Assembly: GCA_024710585.1 (NCBI GenBank)
Contig: JANJUM010000146.1
Location: 1-55,319 of the forward strand
From: Desulforhopalus sp.
Lineage (GTDB): Bacteria > Desulfobacterota > Desulfobulbia > Desulfobulbales > Desulfocapsaceae
Direction of reading: 5' to 3'
Length of the DNA stretch: 55,319 nucleotides
A model generated the notes under the pieces. It worked only from the letters and a program-made list of their open reading frames with translations. It was not told the origin of the DNA and did not search any database. The position numbers were made by a program, and so were the translations under genes. Shown here one piece after another: positions 53,198 to 55,319 of the stretch; within the stretch, counting starts at the first letter, position 1, and each line of letters starts with the position of its first letter.

Positions 53198-54157
53198 ATG
53201 AAACAGCTGCCGCTGACCGCACAGGCCTCCATGCCCGCCCTCGGGCTGGGCACATGGAAGTCCCCCAAGGGCGAGGTCGCCCGGGCGGTGACCGAGGCCC
53301 TGCGCCTCGGCTATCGCCATATCGACTGCGCCCCGATCTACATGAACGAGGAGGAGATCGGCACCGCCTTCGCGGCTGCCTTCAAGGAGGGACTGGTGAA
53401 GCGCGAGGAGCTGTGGGTGACCTCGAAGCTGTGGAACAACGCCCACGCCGCCAGGCTCGTGCAACCGGCCCTGGAGAAGACCCTGCGCGACCTGCGTCTC
53501 GACTATCTCGATCTCTATCTCATCCACTGGCCGGTGCACTTCCAGGCAGGGGTCATCTACCCGCGCCAGCCGGAGGACTATCTGCCATGGGAAGCCATCC
53601 CCATGGGCGAGACCTGGCAGGCCATGGAGAGCCTGGTGGAGAAGGGCCTGTGCCGCGCCATCGGCGTCTGCAACTTCCGCGTCGGGCTGCTGCGCGAGCT
53701 GCAGGGGCTGGCCGCCATCCCGCCCGCGGTCAACCAGATCGAGCTCCATCCCTACCTGCCGCAGCCGGGCATGATGACCTTCGCCAGGGAGAGCGGCCTG
53801 ACCCTCACCGCCTACTCGCCGCTGGGCTCCACCGACCGCCCGGCGGGGATGAAGAAGGCCGACGAGCCGCCGCTGCTCACCCACCCGCAGATCGAGGCCA
53901 TCGCCGCCGAGCGAGGGGCGAGCCCGGCCCAGGTGCTGATCGCCTGGGCCCTCGCCAGAGGCACCGCGGTCATTCCCAAGTCGGTGCACCCGGGCCGGCT
54001 CAAGGACAACCTCGCCGCCGCCGCATTGAGGCTCGGCGATGCCGAGCTGGCGGCCATCGACGGCCTTCGCTCGGGCTACCGCTTCGTCGACGGCCGCTTC
54101 TTCACCAGCAACGGCTCGCCCTACAGCCTATCCCACCTCTGGGACGACGAAGGCTGA
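53198..54157 (+). CDS. Aldo/keto reductase
   Basis: NADPH-dependent carbonyl reductase, 319 residues, a single TIM barrel. The catalytic tetrad is visible as Asp in HIDCAPIYMNEEEIG, Tyr four residues later, Lys in TSKLWNN and His in LIHWPVHF. The cofactor site shows AVIPKSVHPGRLKDN. It resembles the aldose-reductase branch (AKR1-4 type); the substrate is unknown. ATG 53198 follows AAGGAGGAAGAG. It ends the plus-strand block and is convergent with the oxidoreductase gene. Confidence 0.95.
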   Translation: MKQLPLTAQASMPALGLGTWKSPKGEVARAVTEALRLGYRHIDCAPIYMNEEEIGTAFAAAFKEGLVKREELWVTSKLWNNAHAARLVQPALEKTLRDLRLDYLDLYLIHWPVHFQAGVIYPRQPEDYLPWEAIPMGETWQAMESLVEKGLCRAIGVCNFRVGLLRELQGLAAIPPAVNQIELHPYLPQPGMMTFARESGLTLTAYSPLGSTDRPAGMKKADEPPLLTHPQIEAIAAERGASPAQVLIAWALARGTAVIPKSVHPGRLKDNLAAAALRLGDAELAAIDGLRSGYRFVDGRFFTSNGSPYSLSHLWDDEG

Positions 54158-54168
54158 GCAACCCTTGC

Positions 54169-54197
54169 CCAGGCGGCGGGAGATTCCCGCCGCCTGG
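54169..54197. terminator. Hairpin between convergent genes
   Basis: A perfect 12-bp stem CCAGGCGGCGGG / CCCGCCGCCTGG with loop AGATT. It lies 11 bases past the aldo/keto reductase stop. It is followed by CGCCTTCTCC, a weak T-tract; on the other strand it follows the oxidoreductase stop by 14 bases. It may serve both genes. Confidence 0.6.
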
Positions 54198-54211
54198 CGC
54201 CTTCTCCCCCC

Positions 54212-55319
54212 TCAGCGGGCGAAGACCCGCTGCACCACCTCCAGTGCCTCGTCGCGCATCTTGCCGGCGTAGCGGACGCGTATGCCCGCTTCGAGCATGG
54301 GGCGGGTCAACAGCACCCCTTCCCCGGCGAGCACCGCCAAGGCCGCCGTGGCCAGGCTCGCGTTCCGTACCCCGAGCGCGGCGAAGTCCACCTCGACCAC
54401 CCGCGCCCTGGTCTCGGGAATGGCGACGCGGCTGTCCCTGATGACCACGCTCTCTTCGGGCAGACCGGCGATGCTGCTCCCGCGCCGTGCCACACCCTCC
54501 CTGGCGAGGCAGACTACCGCCGCCGGCAGGCCCATACCGGTATACTCGACAGGCTCGCCGGAGAAGACCACCTCGGCGATGGAGTGGCCGCGCAGCACAG
54601 TGATCGGGTAGTCATTCTTCTGCGTCACCTGCAGGCCGCCGCTCATCCCCGCCAGGCAGAGCACCTCCCCGGCGGTGTTGACATACTGCCCGGCGGAGCC
54701 GAGGAGGAGGATGTCGCGGCGCTCCCTGGTGGGGGCGGCGCAGCACGGGTCCACCGCCAGCGGCTCCCCCGGCGCCGGAAGGGTGGCGGCGACGCGGCGG
54801 TAGTGGCGGCCGTACTCCTCGCGCTCGGCCGAGGCCACCGCCCCGCTGGGGGCGGCGAGGGCGGCAATGCCCTCGTCGAGCTGGGCCAGGGTGAGGCCGT
54901 TGCGCCTGGTGTAACGGCCGGGGCACAGGCCCCAGATATCCACCAAAGAGAACCCGGGGTAGCGGATGGCCGTGGCGAGGCGCTCGGCCAGGTCGCGGGA
55001 AGTGGCGCTCATCCGCTCGACATAGGGGGCGCCGGCGGCCACAGCCACCCGGCAGATATCGAGCGGGGCCTCGAGCTCGGCAAGAAATCCCGATGCGGTG
55101 CGGCCGTCGGCCGGGGTAGTGGCCGAGCACTGGCCGCCGGTCATGCCGTAGTTGAAGTTGTTGAGCACCAGCAGGGTGAGCTCGAGATTGCGCCGGCAGG
55201 CGCTGAGGACATGGGCGCCGCCGATGCCCAGGCCGCCGTCGCCCATGATGACGATCACCCGCATCTCCGGCCTGGCCATCTTGATGCCGGTGGCATAGGT
55301 CAGGGCGCGGCCATGCAGG
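54212..55319 (-). CDS. 2-oxoacid:ferredoxin oxidoreductase, beta-gamma (KorB-KorC-like) fusion, partial
   Basis: Incomplete: the N-terminus lies beyond the right edge. Residues visible from LHGRALTYATGIK through GDGGLGIGGAHVLSACRRN and NNFNYGMTGGQCSATTP match the TPP-binding beta subunit of 2-oxoglutarate-type ferredoxin oxidoreductases. After a linker near KorB-length, RRDILLLGSAGQYVNTAGE...GHSIAEVVFS resembles the gamma subunit. Its usual G-x-G-G-Q-G is changed to GSAGQY. Such enzymes make acyl-CoA from 2-oxoacids with ferredoxin in anaerobes. The alpha subunit is expected upstream of the missing end. Confidence 0.85.
   Translation of the reverse strand, partial: LHGRALTYATGIKMARPEMRVIVIMGDGGLGIGGAHVLSACRRNLELTLLVLNNFNYGMTGGQCSATTPADGRTASGFLAELEAPLDICRVAVAAGAPYVERMSATSRDLAERLATAIRYPGFSLVDIWGLCPGRYTRRNGLTLAQLDEGIAALAAPSGAVASAEREEYGRHYRRVAATLPAPGEPLAVDPCCAAPTRERRDILLLGSAGQYVNTAGEVLCLAGMSGGLQVTQKNDYPITVLRGHSIAEVVFSGEPVEYTGMGLPAAVVCLAREGVARRGSSIAGLPEESVVIRDSRVAIPETRARVVEVDFAALGVRNASLATAALAVLAGEGVLLTRPMLEAGIRVRYAGKMRDEALEVVQRVFAR

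Overview
The window is GC-rich and densely packed with cytoplasmic and envelope housekeeping genes. I saw no insertion sequence, phage gene, CRISPR array, rRNA or tRNA. The content points to a Gram-negative bacterium. Envelope markers are lptA-lptB, an omptin and a seven-MCE LetB. Other markers are sigma-54, a TAtT-type TRAP transporter, a ferredoxin-linked 2-oxoacid oxidoreductase and a clustered arg-dap locus. Together they suit the former Deltaproteobacteria (Desulfobacterota, for example Desulfobulbales-like, or Desulfuromonadota). This placement is inferred from gene content, not from a phylogeny.

Region by region: 1-9260 (minus strand) is amino-acid biosynthesis, transcribed argB-argD, argF-argG-argH-FN3 lipoprotein, then dapF-dapA-dapB with its own good promoter. 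From 9492 the plus strand carries lptA, lptB, rpoN and a WYL regulator. A heptad-repeat lipoprotein follows at 13545, then a four-gene TAtT/DctP/DctQ/DctM TRAP cluster (14680-18379). Minus-strand hpt and an N-acetylglutamate-synthase-like gene (18630-20333) diverge from a MoxR/Bat-type cluster of seven genes (20680-28931). That cluster has MoxR, DUF58, DUF4381, VWA, a VWA-TPR fusion, BatD and TPR-SH3 proteins, nearly all joined by overlapping start and stop codons.

28938-32119 holds RNA and ribosome modification genes (mnmH, rsmE, prmA) around a PilZ protein. 32179-36296 is letAB, an envelope lipid-transport pair. Next come a TrpB2-type tryptophan synthase beta chain with a strong terminator, a convergent omptin protease, a degenerate HsdR-N protein, a class II DAHP synthase and a two-PDZ HtrA protease. 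42865-45712 (minus) is radA, a newly noticed 37-codon His-rich membrane peptide and a nucleotide-cyclase/cyclic-nucleotide-binding protein. 45928-47227 is an EI24/CysZ-like membrane protein overlapping a CYTH phosphatase gene. 47585-53169 is a complete dppABCDF dipeptide transporter with a terminator between dppA and dppB. It is followed by an aldo/keto reductase and, at the right edge, part of a KorB-KorC-like fusion.

No single locus can be declared a new system from sequence alone. The most under-described candidates are the radA / His-rich peptide / degenerate cyclase unit, the heptad-repeat lipoprotein, and the shortened N-acetylglutamate-synthase-like protein.
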